Assembly (NCBI RefSeq): GCF_003073045.1
Contig: NC_037594.1
Span: 21,086,927 to 21,150,926, forward strand
DNA from: Pomacea canaliculata
Taxonomy: Eukaryota > Mollusca > Gastropoda > Architaenioglossa > Ampullariidae
Length of the DNA stretch: 64,000 nucleotides
Direction: 5' to 3'
The stretch's first letter is position 1. The number at the start of each line of letters is the position of its first letter. Shown here piece after piece: positions 48,921-61,829 of this stretch. The position numbers were made by a program, and so were the translations under genes. The notes under the pieces were generated by a model. The model was given only the letters and a program-made list of their open reading frames with translations. It ran no database searches and had not been told where the DNA came from.

Positions 48921-49118
48921 CTAGACGACCCACTCCAGCAGCGTGGCGTACTTGCTCTCGTCGTCGCCAAACCGAGCGTTGAGCGTCACCTTGACGTTCT
49001 TGTTGCGGTGCTGGTCAAGCGTTGCTTTGCCCTCCCACACGTCACCGCTGGTCTTGGTCAGGTGAGTCCACTCTCCAGCGGCCACAATGGCCACATCTTT
49101 GGCTCTTGGAACCAAAAC
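48921..49118 (-). CDS. KY-type gene exon 3
   Basis: Acceptor tttctctgcag. Encodes VLVPRAKDVAIVAAGEWTHL through ESKYATLLEWVV and a TAG stop, the usual C-terminus of KY/hillarin proteins. Confidence 0.88.
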   Translation of the reverse strand, partial: VLVPRAKDVAIVAAGEWTHLTKTSGDVWEGKATLDQHRNKNVKVTLNARFGDDESKYATLLEWVV

Positions 49119-50168
49119 CTGCAGAGAAAAAGTTATGTTTCCTTTTATTGTTGTTATTAACGTTTTGTAATGGTATATTTAGAGGTTGGGAGTGAGGGAG
49201 GAAATTGTAAGGATTGATTGAGAAACGTCATTAATTAAAGGAATTTTGTCTGAAATAAGGAGATGACTCTGAGTGCGTTTTATTTAGAAAATTGAAAGTA
49301 AATTGGGTCGTCAGAAGTCAGAGAATACTTCATTTTGAAAGGAGGGTGCGTCTTCCCTTTCTCGCCTCCAGCAAACACACACACACACCACTGCCACCAT
49401 CTTCAATCCTACACTTCCAGAAAACATTCATGACAGCAGCTTTGAAGGAAAAAAAAAACATGCACAGCTCCGTATCTCCACTCGTAACGACTAAGAACCG
49501 CACCTTGAAGTTCACCGTGTGAAGTCGCGAGGAAGAGTTGAGGATGAGAGGAGAGTACAAGTAGCAGCCTTCTCGCCAGGGGGCGTACTGCTTGGCGAAT
49601 GGATACACGGCCTTCAGCGCCCTCTTGACCTCGATCAGGTAGTTAATGACGTTTGGCAGGGACTTGCTCTCATCAGAGGCCGGCAGAGCGAAGATCTGGA
49701 ACTTGTACCAGCCGTGCTCGGGGAATGAGATGACGAAACTGACGATGTCGCCCTGCGTCTGCGTGAAGACATATTCGGGGAATTCCTTCTCTGTGCGAAC
49801 CTGAAAAAAACGAAGACAGTCTGCTTTATCTGACTGTTACCTTGTCATCAATGTCATCGTCAACAAAACCTTTTGAAATATTCGACCAATACCCCCAGTG
49901 AAAGCAAAGCTTCTCGCCCAAAACAACAACGTTCACTCAGCTGACGATGTTGAGTCAGTCCACAAGGCCGGTCGCTCACCTGGATCAGGTTGGCGGTGCT
50001 CTTGATGGGCCCTGAAGTTCGGATCTTGATCTCCACCTCGTTGTCATTGGGGATAGTGAACTCGGCGTTGGTATGGCTGATGCACTCTAACTTGAACTCG
50101 GCGAATTTGGGCTGCTGCCCGAGGTAGCCTTCTGGCACCTCCGGTCGGCTCTCGACGCTTGAAGACAT
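48921..50168 (-). CDS. Short KY/hillarin-type protein without transglutaminase core
   Basis: Three exons, all in phase 0: 50168-49980 (63 codons), 49800-49504 (99 codons) and 49118-48921 (65 codons and stop), total 227 residues. An in-frame TGA six bases before the ATG, with no acceptor between, fixes the start. The sequence matches the C-terminal half of KY (kyphoscoliosis) and hillarin proteins: FKLECISHTNAEFTI, then SFPEHGWYKFQIFALP, then YAPWREGCYLYSPLI, then GEWTHLTKTSGDVWEG and FGDDESKYATLLEW at the end. In KY/hillarin these modules follow an N-terminal transglutaminase-like Cys-His-Asp domain, absent here. Family members act at muscle Z-discs and in the cytoskeleton. It may be a module-only paralogue; a non-enzymatic binding role is inference. 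Confidence 0.85.
49504..49800 (-). CDS. KY-type gene exon 2
   Basis: Acceptor gttttttttcag, donor TTCAAG|gtgcgg. Encodes DIVSFVISFPEHGWYKFQIF, a VINYLIEV stretch and the conserved PWREGCYLYSPLIL motif. Confidence 0.88.
49980..50168 (-). CDS. KY-type gene exon 1
   Basis: ATG at 50168; donor ATCCAG|gtgagc. Encodes GYLGQQPKFAEFKLECISHT and an Ig-like strand set (EVEIKIRTSGPIKSTANLIQ). Confidence 0.85.
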
Positions 50169-50430
50169 CGTTCAGAATCGGGTAAGAATGCACTCAAGGC
50201 AATGAGCCTGGCCCGGCGAAGTCAAATCTTCGGAAGCTGGGTCTGCACACAGGGTGGAGATGGACTGGAGGTTTATGTGTGTGTGAGAGGGAGAGACACC
50301 AGGGCTGGACGGCCTGGAAGAAGGCAAAGAGAAAGAAGGGTGAAATGGAAGGGCTGGGTGTTCGCAGCAAAACACTCTATTGCCTGGCTTTATGCAGGTG
50401 GGTGGTGGTCCCAGGTTGGGGGAGGGGGAT

Positions 50431-50440
50431 TCCTTATATC
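50431..50440 (-). promoter_or_regulatory. Possible TATA-like element of the KY-type gene
   Basis: GATATAAGGA on the minus strand, about 265 bp before the ATG in a GC-richer stretch. Weak match; a second candidate (GCATAAAGCC) lies near 50390. Confidence 0.25.
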
Positions 50441-50739
50441 TGGTGACTGGCTGGAGTGAGGGGTTGGGGAAAAGGTGTGGAGGCCGGGAAGGAGGCGCTG
50501 CTGCGCTCGCAAAGGCCTTGACAGCCCCAGCCAGCCTCTGCGTTTCGGTCTTGGAGGTTGCGCGCGGCGAGGGGCGGACAATCTGCGGCCAAAAGAACTG
50601 CTCGAGAGAAATGCTGATGCTGGGCCGGAGATGGGGAGCAGGGGATGTGGTAAAGTGAGGATAGCCGGATCTGACTAATGCTAGTGTGTGTGCGTGCTCG
50701 CGTGCGTTTGCGTGTGCGTACCTGTCATTCAAACCAGCT

Positions 50740-53700
50740 GCGTAACCCGGGTATCGTCAAAACATAAACATAGCAAGAGGGGTGTTATGATACAGGAGGA
50801 TGAATTTCAAAATAATATGCAAAGCTCTCTGTTTCGCTGATGACTCAGAGCTTAGAGTAACTTATGGTAATGACTGCGACGTTATCTGCTCACCTGACAG
50901 CATTTCTTGCCTGTGAGGTTCTGTTTGCTCGCTCGTTCGTCGATTTTTCCTATGTACAATACGCATGATCAAAATGTTATTAGAGATACATTTATTTTAT
51001 TCCAGTTTGTTAACATTCATAGTCAGAGGTTCCTAAACTATTCTTCTCCCCAGTGTGACGATTTCGTGACATTTCAATTTTCTTTGGAATGTTTCCGGTC
51101 GAAAATGAGAGCAAGAAGGAGAATAAGGTCACAGTTAGTCTTAGGTTATGCTAGTGGTCGTGTGCTTTTTGTCAATAAGCATGTTAGCTTTAGTAAACAA
51201 AGTCCAAGGACACCTGCACAGCGTCTTAAGTCGGGTATGTGTTGTTATGGTTTTTAAATGTCATTCCTAGGATGGAATATTCACCCGTTCAGATTAAGGG
51301 TGAGCAAGCCGGGAGACTGAGACATCCTTCTCTTTATGGACATGCGCGTGCACACACACACACACGGACACACAGACGCAATGAGAGGTGCCACAGTGGA
51401 TAGAGCGGGGGAGGGCTGGTTGTGGTCTGACTAGTTCCGGAATTGCTGGAATAGCAGAGCCTTGAGCACAGCTCAGACATCTTCATGCGCCGCCGTTTTG
51501 AACACGTTCCAGGATTTCCAAACATCCTACTTCGTTTCTAGCACAAAAAGGGTTAATCAGAAAGATAAAGAAACTGAAAACTAAGAAATCAGCAAACAAA
51601 AAAGAAATCTTTTACCAAAGAAAGAAAGAAATAGATTAATCAGGAAAGCTATGTGGTATGATTTGTTGTTAACAGATAAACAAAACAAACAACTGAACAA
51701 CTGGAGAATGTACATGATATTTGTGAGCAAGGTAGGAATCTAGGTCAGGTGAGAAGGCCATGTAAATGTATAAAATGAAATAACAGAGAGATAGAAACAA
51801 AATCACAAATCAGAAAGATAGACCACTTGCAGAAACAAAATTTAAGTGCATGTTCAGAATACGATAAACTGCTTGAAATATTCAGAAGTAATCGCCAAAG
51901 AGCACTTGGATCTCTTTTTTTTTTTTTTTTTTTTTGAAAGGGGGACTTCACGAGCATTCGTATTTTCAAAGAAACTAAAAAGAAAAACAAAACCAGAAAC
52001 ATTAATGGAACGGTTCAAATCTGCCAAAAACTTAAAAGAAACAGAAGTGTGTCAGCTTTGAAAAAAGATGGATGGAGTCTGTACGAAGTCATGCAGGGAA
52101 TAGAGGTCTCAAACCTTATTACTTTCACTGTCTGTGAGGGCAATACATCATCATTAGGTAAACTGCACCTCACATGGAGAGTGTTAACCATTTTTCTGCC
52201 TTCTATTATTAATGTTGTAGTTATTGCTGTTAAGCAAGGTCCGACCAAAGATCTATTTTTAGACACCTGACCTACGGTTCGAAGAATATTGGACAGACAC
52301 ATCTCACTGATTAACTCTAACGGTGCGTGGAACAATTCTGCATTCCGGCAGTCACTCGTCGTTTTCATCCAGGCCTTCTTCTTCCATCTGCCCTCCCCCC
52401 TCCAGTCTCGGGAATCCCCTATCCACCCCTCCGAAAGAAGATGGGGTGGCCTCTCTGCGCCTGAGTGCAGTGCGACGGCAAGCCGGATTCATTTCCGATT
52501 AGACCTATATATAGGGTAGGTACTCAAAACAATGGCGGTGTACAAATGGTTTCATGCCTCGACAGCTCCCCGAGTCTGTTCTTCAGTAATAGGCACTTAG
52601 CTTATCGCAGTGAATTTATTAATACCCCAGACACTATCTGTTTGTTTGTCCTGGCGCAAGAACAAGGTATTTCAGGCTCAAACCTTAAGGCAGTCTGCAG
52701 GATTCTTCTTCATTTCTTTGTTCTTTTTTTCTTTCTTTCTCAATAGTTGTTTGTGATTCTTGTAGTCGAAATCAACATCGTGATCGTCATTGTCTTCCTT
52801 TTTCTAATTTTTCTTTTCCTCGGTGCCTTTTTTTTTTTTTTTTTTTGCCCGTCCCAGTCTGTAATATGCAGGATCTAGCAATAAAAATTCATGCATCAAG
52901 AAACAAACAGTTACAACTTTAATTCTTCTATAACAACCACACAACAACGCCTGCTCGGATTTCCTAGTTATTGGACGTTGATGCTTCTCAATGTTAGCAC
53001 GCCTGTAGCGAGGAATGTAGGCCATAACATAACCTAGGTCGACCCTCCCTGTGGCCGTGAGCAAGTTTCCCCAGGGGAAAATGGGGAACTTAAGGAAAAG
53101 CGCCTTGTTTCCAAGGTTATAAAGCATTGTCAGACCCCGCAGACACTGGTTTTTTACCATAGGATACCGTTGCCCCCGCTTTAGTAACCACGGCTTCAGG
53201 ACTAAAGCAACATCTGCAGGGTCAGGACAATGCTTTATTACTTCGGGAACAAGACTCTTGTCCTTGAATTCCCATGTTGGTCCAGGGCAACGACTTATTC
53301 TAGTTTCATACCTATGGTCCCTAGGGGCTATTTATAACTTTATTTTCCTTTGCTTTCAGTGTGTACGGAGCAAACAAAATATTGAGTCTGTATTTTGTTC
53401 GTAGCCTTTATACAGATGAACAGGTGTAAACAAAGCAGAGTACATTTCAGTTAGCATTTCACAAAGTATACACACCTGCAACCACCGTCTCTACATCACC
53501 ATCACCATACTATGCCAGTGTCAGGCAGACCTGTTCTTACTTATTATCACTTCATTCTAGTTGTTGACAACCAACTCACTTCTTCAACATATAATCGACC
53601 AGAAGATCTCATGAGTTCTGCTATAGTTTGGAAAAAATGAAGCAAATAATATGTACAACTGTTCTGACCGTTTTAATTATCTTTACAAGATACCAAAAAA

Positions 53701-56700
53701 AAAAATATAAATACAACCGGAAGTTAGGCCCAGAACACCGGAAGTGAGATGCACTGAATTAAAAATTTGCGTGTTCGAAAGACAACTGCTGGATTCCCTT
53801 TGCTTGTTTTTCTTAACTCCCCCTGATTACGTAGTGAGTCCTTCATTTCCGATTTCCACTTTAGGCGCTGGCTTTCTCAATCGCCTCATTCCAGCCACTT
53901 TCGCAAGGTAACATCATTTGTGAAGGAATGCAGACTCCTGGCCTCTGGCTGTGTGTTTGCCAAAACTCTCAGCTTGCGGTCGTAACATTTTGTGAAACTT
54001 GCTCAACATCCTCGCTGCCTGACAGCAGCTGCTTGTCGCCCTTGGAGATGGTCGTGTTGTCTCTCCTGCGCTCACAGCACCCGACCTGAGTGTTGGTGTC
54101 TTTTTATCGAGATCCCTCCCACCCACCACCCCAACCGATCCCTCCACACGTGCGGTACCTCTCCTTTCGTTTTTGCCGGATGATTGATACGACATCTGCT
54201 AGCTTCAAACACACCTTTCAGGTGCTTGCTTTTCCCCAGCTTGATGCCACCTGACGACATCTTTCCCCATCCACCCTTCTCTTTTTTCATCTTCATTTCT
54301 TTTACTTTTTCTGTTCTTTATTCGTCCTTTACCTTTCTTTCTGTTTCTATTCCTTCTTTCTTCTTTCTTCCCTGTTGGATGTCCTTTCTGTCTTTTGAAG
54401 CGCTTGATAAAGCACGTGCCATGCAGGTTTTTCACCAAATAATTGGCTTCATCTCTTTCGGCACACATCATCGCGACAAAACTCAAAAAGGATGGGTAGA
54501 CAGTTTTAGTCAAACTTTCAATCTTTCTGTGGTTCACCAGAATCCAGCGCATGCGCAATGAACAATAAGAGGGGGAGGGGACTGCAATTCTTCTGACAGC
54601 CCTCTGGCAGAAACGAAAGGAAATGTCAGTGAGTTCGTTCTGCGTATTAAGGGTTTTTTTTCCTCAAGATGACAAATGATGCAGGCTCATCGTTTCGGCA
54701 TCTGTACAAAACAAACACACATTTACAAACACAAACACACTCCTCACATTGGTATCCGTACAAACTCATCACAGACCACAACAACTTTGCTATGCAGAAC
54801 AAAATAATGATGCTGACTTTATAAGGGATGGGAAGGCCGTTGTCTGGAACTAGGAAAAGATTTCAGCAAAATTAGTGTCTTTTGACTAATTTCATTAACC
54901 CTCGCGGACTTCATACTTTGCTTAAAGAATGTTCCACGCAGTTTTAATTCCCTGGTGGACTTCGTTTGTTCTTTGCTATCATGAATACAAGTATTACAAA
55001 ACAATTAGTCTAGAGAAATACAAGAGATGAAGATGGTATGGCTGTAACTCGAGGAAAATCCCGAGTGCTATGAACTAAATCCTCGTCTTCGTCTGTGTTT
55101 GCATAGTTCATTTGTTCAACCAGCTCTTCAGGCTGTTTTTAAAATCCACTTGAATGTAGTCACTTGTAGTTTACGGTTCTAGTATGGCAGGAGGAATCCG
55201 CCAAAGATTATCAACTAAGCTGCGTGTCTTAGCTCCGCCATGAAATCTTCACAAGCAGGCGGTTTGCGCCATATTTGTATCACCCCGCTGTGGAGAGAGG
55301 GGTGTTACCCCCATGGCAGCAAGCAATCGTTATGTGCAGCTTCTCCTCCTCCCACGCCCATCTCACCGCCCTCCAACCCATATCTCAGCTTTTTCTTGAT
55401 AAAAAAAAAATTAAGAAGTGTAAAACAGCGCAGAGTCGTGTATTTAGTTCTTCTATCCAGCAAAGCCCAGAGGGAGATACTCGTACGGAACTCCTCCCCC
55501 CCTCCCAAAAAAAAAATATATATACACCCACCCACACAAAAAAGCATTAAAGTGTCAGTAACTAAACCTATATCCAAGCAACTGATTTTAAACTGCAAAT
55601 AGACGCCACATCAATTACTTAAATGAGGTGGAGGCGAGATCCAGTCCACGACCCTCGCTGTGCCATCGGGTTCCCGCTGTCCCTAGCAAGAGAGTTGAAG
55701 TGGGCAGCGAGGTTCACGGGAAATAGAATCCGGGGTCTTCACAATGGACCACTATGTTTTGCTTATTCGTCTTTTCACGAGCTCGTAATCGCAAGCGTAT
55801 TGCTTCTGGAACTGTTTTTAGTGGTGACGTCACCATTGTGCACCATTCAAGCCTCAGAGGTCAGGTGGTCACGAGCTCGAGACGCTCTGGTCCTTTTCCC
55901 TCTCAAAATCGACGAAAGTGAGAGGAGTATATTTTAAACATAGCATTGATGTGTTTCGGGGAAGCAAAAGTTATTGTGCATGCATCTAAATGAGTTTGAA
56001 TAGTAATTATAAGAACCTAATTGACTTGAAAGAGGATTAAATTAGAAGCTTAGTGCTCTTCAAGTTGACGACTTTCGTGTATTTGTTTTGTTGGTGTGGG
56101 GCGTACTATCTGCGGATCATCGAGTTTCTGTAGCCTCTGGAGGACTAGTCATGTGGATCATCGTGATTCTGCAACCCCTGGATCATCAGGCATGCAGATC
56201 ATAGATTTTCTTGTCAAACCCTGGATGACTAGCCATGTGGATCATTCAGATTCTTTAACGCTCGTATCACTGGGCAAAGGACTCCTTCATGTAGCCAGTT
56301 AACCTGCTTCTCTGGCGGTGCAGCCTCATAATTTAATCTGCCTGCGAAATCTGTTCTAAGAAGAAATTATGGCTTCTGTGAAAGGGGTAAAGCAGCCCAA
56401 AATTTAGTTTGGACATGCGTCAGAACATCAATAGCTTTCATTTAAATCTCAATTTACCATTTGACTTGTTTTTAGCTTTTTAACACTGGGTTATATAGTC
56501 TAATTTGTTTATGTGTTTGACGTCGGATATACAAATCCCTCTACGCACCCAACTTTTGTGGTTAAAAAGTGGTTGAGGAGATGGTTGTAGCTTGCACAGT
56601 AAGCCACTCGCAGTTCACTACCCCTACGGCCACCAGTATAAGTGACCCTTGACCTTTTTATCTTTTATGTAACACTAATTGTATGTTCATTACTGAGAAT

Positions 56701-59490
56701 GCAAATTGGCAGTATTTCTATTTATTTTCGCACGCGATTCGGTTTAATTTTTAATATTTAATGTGCTTTTAAGTCCAGTATGATCAAGCCTTCATTTGAA
56801 TATTGCACTTGGTGTCATCACATTGCAGCATACAGAGCACGTGGACCAGATCGCACGATGCAGACAGATATGTGATATGTGTGTGAGTGGTGGTAAAAGG
56901 GATGGGAGGGATATTGTAGAAGAATGGAGGTACAAAATCTTAGCTTTTAGTCGTCTTGAAGTCGCAGATACTAGGGGTTGCTGCACGGAGATAGGAGAGA
57001 CACCGCGTGCAGACTCCTTTCAGAGCTGAGCTCACCGGCATTCTCTGCGCAAAGGATTTTTTTTTCTGGAAGTTTATGGCAAGATATAACGAGAATTCCT
57101 CGTGGGCTGCACTGTAATGGGTATTTTTTTCAGATTGCATCACCTGTTTAGAAATCGACAGCAAAACACTGAGTCAGATATTTTGGTGCTGTGTCAAAAA
57201 TTGCGTCGGGCGCACGCATGTGCGTGTGTGTATAATGCATAAATACATAAGATGACTTCGTCCAGTTATGTTACTTCTATATGTCTACTTTCTTGTTCTT
57301 AGTTTGTTTCTTTTTATTCGTCTTATTATTATTCTACGATGGAAAATCAGTAAAGTGTTTGTCATTAAGGAAACGGGGATTGAGACATGACATCATTTCT
57401 CTCATCACCTGACATCTGTTTTTGGAGTTGGATTAGTTCACCTGTTCACATGTCGTCAAGGTTTAGCATTCACGTGTCACGCTCAAGTGAACCGTTCATA
57501 TGTACGACAAAACGTCCTAGGGGGTCGTGGGAGGTGGGGTGGTGGTAGGGGAAGTTACACGTCACACCAGATCGCAATGACAACAGAAACAAGAGACAAC
57601 GAACTCAAACTCCAGAGGTCCGGAAACAATAGTCTACACAAACTAGTTTAATATTTTAGCTGTTTCGGTGTTGGAAAGTGAGAGATGGGTAGAAATGTAG
57701 TTTTGTGGGACTCGTTTTGGCCCAAGGACTGCTGCGTCAGGTGAGATGGAGAAGGCCTGTGTGTGTGTGTTTGCGAGTGAACAGTGGCACGGGTAATTTG
57801 CGGATTGAAAGCCTGCCTCCAGGTGACTGCCAAGATTCTGGAGTGAATTTTTTTTTCCATGGCCTTTCCTCGGCGGACCTCAGCCAGGTAACATTCTTTT
57901 TTTGGGGTGGGAGAGGGAGGTTAGTGTGGATACGGGGGAGAAAAGGGGTCAGCAGCCCTGTGCATCCTCTCAGCTTGTGTCCGAGATTCCAGAAATCTCT
58001 AGTTGTTTAATCAAACTCATGAACTTGTTTACTAACTCACTTTTAACCGACAAGGGGCTAGCTACAAGAATGTGACGATTTTGTTTGCTCAATCACTAAT
58101 TCCCCCAATTCACCAAAAAAATCAACTCCTTTCACCATTTCTGTCTGATGTCCTCTGCCTTTTACCCCCACATCTTCGAATGCCACAGTAGGAAATAGAA
58201 GAGTATCATTCACTCGCAAATCTGAAGCTGAACAGCAAGTAAGCAAGGCTTCTCTGGTCATGTGACGAATATCCAGAACGCTGGGTTCGATTCTGCAGGT
58301 CGGCACCTGCGCACCTGTCGTGCGGCTCTGCGCTTGATGTAAGCAAGAACTGCATGGTGTGCAGCGCTGAAAATAGCTCGGATTGTTCCTGGTGCAGAAT
58401 GCCACTTTCTCCAGACTTGGCAGTGTCGGGCGTGTGCCATTGTGGAGTCTGGAGTAAGTGCAAAGTCTGAATCCTTGTGAAAATGAACACAAGCCCCCTT
58501 TCAACGATCAGTTTGGATTTTACGTGCTTGATTAGCGGCTGAAGCTGGGTACTATGAAGCTGTCCAATCAACATTGCATAGTTGTTAATTGTACCTTGTG
58601 TTGATTTGTCTATGTCAGAGAACAAGAGGTTCATGGTTACGCATACATAAATACATGTGTACAAATCGGGGAATCAGAGAGCCTAGTGATTAGAGCCAGC
58701 TTGCTACACGTGTGACGTATCGTACGTCACCAGTGGACCCTCCTGTGGACTGAATGCTTGAGAATGGGGAAGGTAAGAGTAAGACAGCGAGGGAGAAGAG
58801 ATGGACACCGCCCTCACAAAAGCGAGCCCCGAGGTACCTCACTCCCCTTCAACCGTAACATCATGGGACTGTCTGCTATCAGTTACGTCATCAAAAATAA
58901 ATAAATAAATGAGCAGATATCCATGTCAGGATTGCAACAGAGACAGCACCAATAGTCACACTGGATGATGAGGATGATGATTGATGATTGATGACGATGA
59001 TGATGAATCAAGGAACAAACAGCAATTAAGGAACAAACACCAAGCCCACTATCGATGAAATTTATCCGACCATAACACGTTTATTTCCTCTCAAAGTAGC
59101 AATTTCAATTCACAATCGGAAAAAAATAATTCACTCAAACAGAAAAGAAAGGTACAGGGACATAGCCTGGTGGCCTTTTCGACGCCTTTACCTATCCTTT
59201 AAATCAGATACCCATTTCTTGTTGGCTGGGGATGGGCAGGTAGGTGGGTGGAGTTTTTTCTCTACAAGCCCAAGCAGGCCTCGAACTGAAAGCCACTTGG
59301 CTAATGGGCTTCCCACAAGCATCACGGATCCAAGAAAAAATTGTATGCATTTTTTTTTTTTTTTGGTCTTTAACAGGCAACGCCCTGGGCATCATTGGCG
59401 CTCTCGCTCTGACAGGTGTGCAAAATCACTTTGTGCTTGTTCATGTATACAAAAAGAAAAACAAAGCGAAAACAAGAAAAATAAATACTT
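50740..59490. other. Long intergenic stretch
   Basis: No supported gene. It contains T runs (51917-51937, 52829-52846), the 42-bp minisatellite at 56106-56275, pyrimidine-rich DNA near 54290-54375, and tRNA-like fragments: a B box ggttcgattctg near 58285 and an A box agcctagtgattagagc near 58679. Confidence 0.4.
56106..56275 (+). repeat. Minisatellite of about four 42-bp units
   Basis: Units begin GGATCATCGAGTTTCTG, GGATCATCGTGATTCTG, AGATCATAGATTTTCTT and GGATCATTCAGATTCTT, each continuing with a CTGGA-type centre and ending near ACTAGCCATGT. The copies are diverged. Confidence 0.8.
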
Positions 59491-59493
59491 ATA

Positions 59494-61565
59494 CAGTGGA
59501 ACCTCGGTTAGCGAACGCCTCGGATAGCGAATATTTCGGTTAACGAACAAAAATTTCGTTAAAAGTTTGTCTCGGATAGCGAACAAAATTTCGGATAACG
59601 AACAGCCACGTGAACCACACGTGACCGACCAGCATGTCATCATTCGCGCTCGAGACACAGATACGATTGGTCGTTACTTATCTATGCGCATCCTTCTTAT
59701 TTAGTGATTGTTGTGCTTTATTTTAATAAGATAATCCTCAATCATGGCTCCAAAGAAAAGTCTGTAGAAAAGTCTTTCCCTAACAGTGCGATAGGCAATA
59801 GGAGCCTAAACATGTTCAATGATATGTGATGTCGTGTTACCCAAGAGTGTTACAAAAAAGGCAGAAGCAGCAGACAGTGGACAAGTTTTTTCCTTCAACC
59901 TCAAAGCTACAGAAAAAGGAAGTCACCCCCGTTTTTATAATGTCACGTGTACTCATGGAAGGGGAATCAAAGCAGTAATTCCACCCCTTCCTCCCCACAC
60001 CTCCATCTACCCACGCCGTCAAAACGACAAGTGTTCTTATGTTTAAATGCTTTCGTTAATGTTTTTATGTTTATTTAACTCCATTTATGTTGTATTATAA
60101 CTGTTCTCACACACACACACACGCACTACATAAACCATTGTGTGCACGTGCCACATACACTGCATTCATGTATGTACGACAACTATGACTATACACGTGC
60201 AACACATATTCCATCTGTAAGTACTACAACTCAGCACTACCATGTATATGCCCTAATGTACTACTGTATATGGATTAATTACCATGTTTGTACTAATGTA
60301 CTACAATATATTTATTAATTATTATGTATGGGTACTAAGAGACTATTATATATACACACACTAGTGTACTGCTGTGTATATGTAGTACACATACTTCTAT
60401 GCATGTGTATACACCTTGTGTTTTACGGTATATACTGCTGTACTACTGTATGAAGTTCATGTACCATTTTGTATATGCATGTATCTGGGATAGCTGGATT
60501 TTGAGCAAGAGTTCGGACAGCCAACAACAAGAAAAATAAGAAAGTAATACAGATAGAACCCTGCTTACGAAGTCTATCTCAGTAAACTTTATGGGACCCT
60601 TGAATTTTCGGGAGAAGGAACAATCGAGAAGTGACCTCCTCTACATGATGAGGAGGAGGGGGATACGTTTCGTGCACCCAGCAACACATTTTGACCGCCT
60701 GTTGCCTTCCAAGTGATGATAAGCATGGAGGGTTTCTTTGTGTGTGAGATGGCCGAGACCAGTAACATCTGTCGTTATGGAGCAGAGTTTACCTTCTGTC
60801 AAATTCTACTTCAGGGATTTTATTTTCGTTTTAAAAGGAGTCACAAAGCTTTCTTGCTGCGTAGAAAACTGTCATTTAATGATGTGTGGCATTTATTGAT
60901 GTTAATATAGAGGAGTGTGTGGAATTTAATGATTTCAGTATAGTTGTTGGCATTGCAGGTTCAGTTTATGTCTCTCGCACGTTGAGAAATATTTCATACC
61001 CGGAGAGCTGTTTAACGTTTGAATGACTGTAGGGGTCTTTCATACAGATTTCACATTAAAGTATATCATAGCTACGCAAATAACATTAACAGTAAAAATA
61101 TTCACAGACAGAAGAAAATAAACACAGAGGCTACCGGAGTCGGAAAGTCTTACCCGTAAAAAGACTATTTTTAAGATTTAGAAAACATCCTTACGAAGAT
61201 CTTCTGTAAATTCTTCAGTTATTTGTTTGTACGTTAACTTTGGAAAGATTTACATGACAGTAAAAAACTAATGATGGAATAATGTCTAATGATACCAGAT
61301 AATGATACGTTCAAGATAAGACTTGCCGAATTCAAAGTAATCCACCCTTTCCATTCTCAAGATACACACCAACAAACATCAGCATGTACCGGTCAAGGCC
61401 ACTCGCACAGACGTCAGAGTTGTACATAGCGAATCAACAGGGGCTGGGAACCAATTAAATCTATTTCCTTTATTTCTTATGGGAAAAACTGTTTCGGATA
61501 ACGAACATTTCGGATAACGAACAACTTTCCAGAACGGATTATGTTCGTTAACCGAGGTTCCACTG
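59494..61565. mobile_element. Degenerate pogo/Tigger-like DNA transposon (2.07 kb)
   Basis: The inverted ends are CAGTGGAACCTCGGTTAGCG and, at the right, CGTTAACCGAGGTTCCACTG. Both are flanked by TA (59492-59493 and 61566-61567). Subterminal GCGAAC/AACGAAC motifs recur at both ends. An ATGGCTCCAAAGAAAAG start, typical of this transposase class, lies at 59744 but is followed by a stop after seven codons, and the middle is AT-rich simple sequence. It is non-autonomous and inactive. Confidence 0.85.
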
Positions 61566-61664
61566 TAATAGTATGTTGCTTGCTTGTATGTACGAATGGG
61601 TGTCTTAAGGGGGTGGGTGTGTCAAATAACAAAAAGTGAGATAGCTGAACACACTAATAAGGTA

Positions 61665-61825
61665 TGATTTATACAGCTCGTAAGGGGTGCGCTCTTAGCG
61701 CTTGAGATAAGAACAAGACATGGACAACACACGAAGGACGCAAAGATAAATAACAGTAATGATGACTAATAAAAGACAAGTATAGAAACCGTAAAGAGGA
61801 ATCGAGCAACAAGAACTGTGGATAT
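61665..61825. repeat. Dispersed repeat, second copy
   Basis: Matches 4770-4970 (agaacaagacatggacaaca, aagacaagtatagaaaccgt and aacaagaactg in order). It adjoins a gctcttagcgcttgagataag stretch also reflected in the first copy. Confidence 0.6.
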
Positions 61826-61829
61826 CGCC

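Noticed and set aside
50172..50732. 186-codon Pro/Ser-rich minus-strand frame upstream of the KY-type gene
   Set aside because: It lies in GC-rich promoter DNA in a frame closed by the TGA before the KY start; no domain.
53170..53320. Possible MITE around a partly palindromic stretch (caacg...gttg)
   Set aside because: No clear inverted ends or target duplication could be matched.
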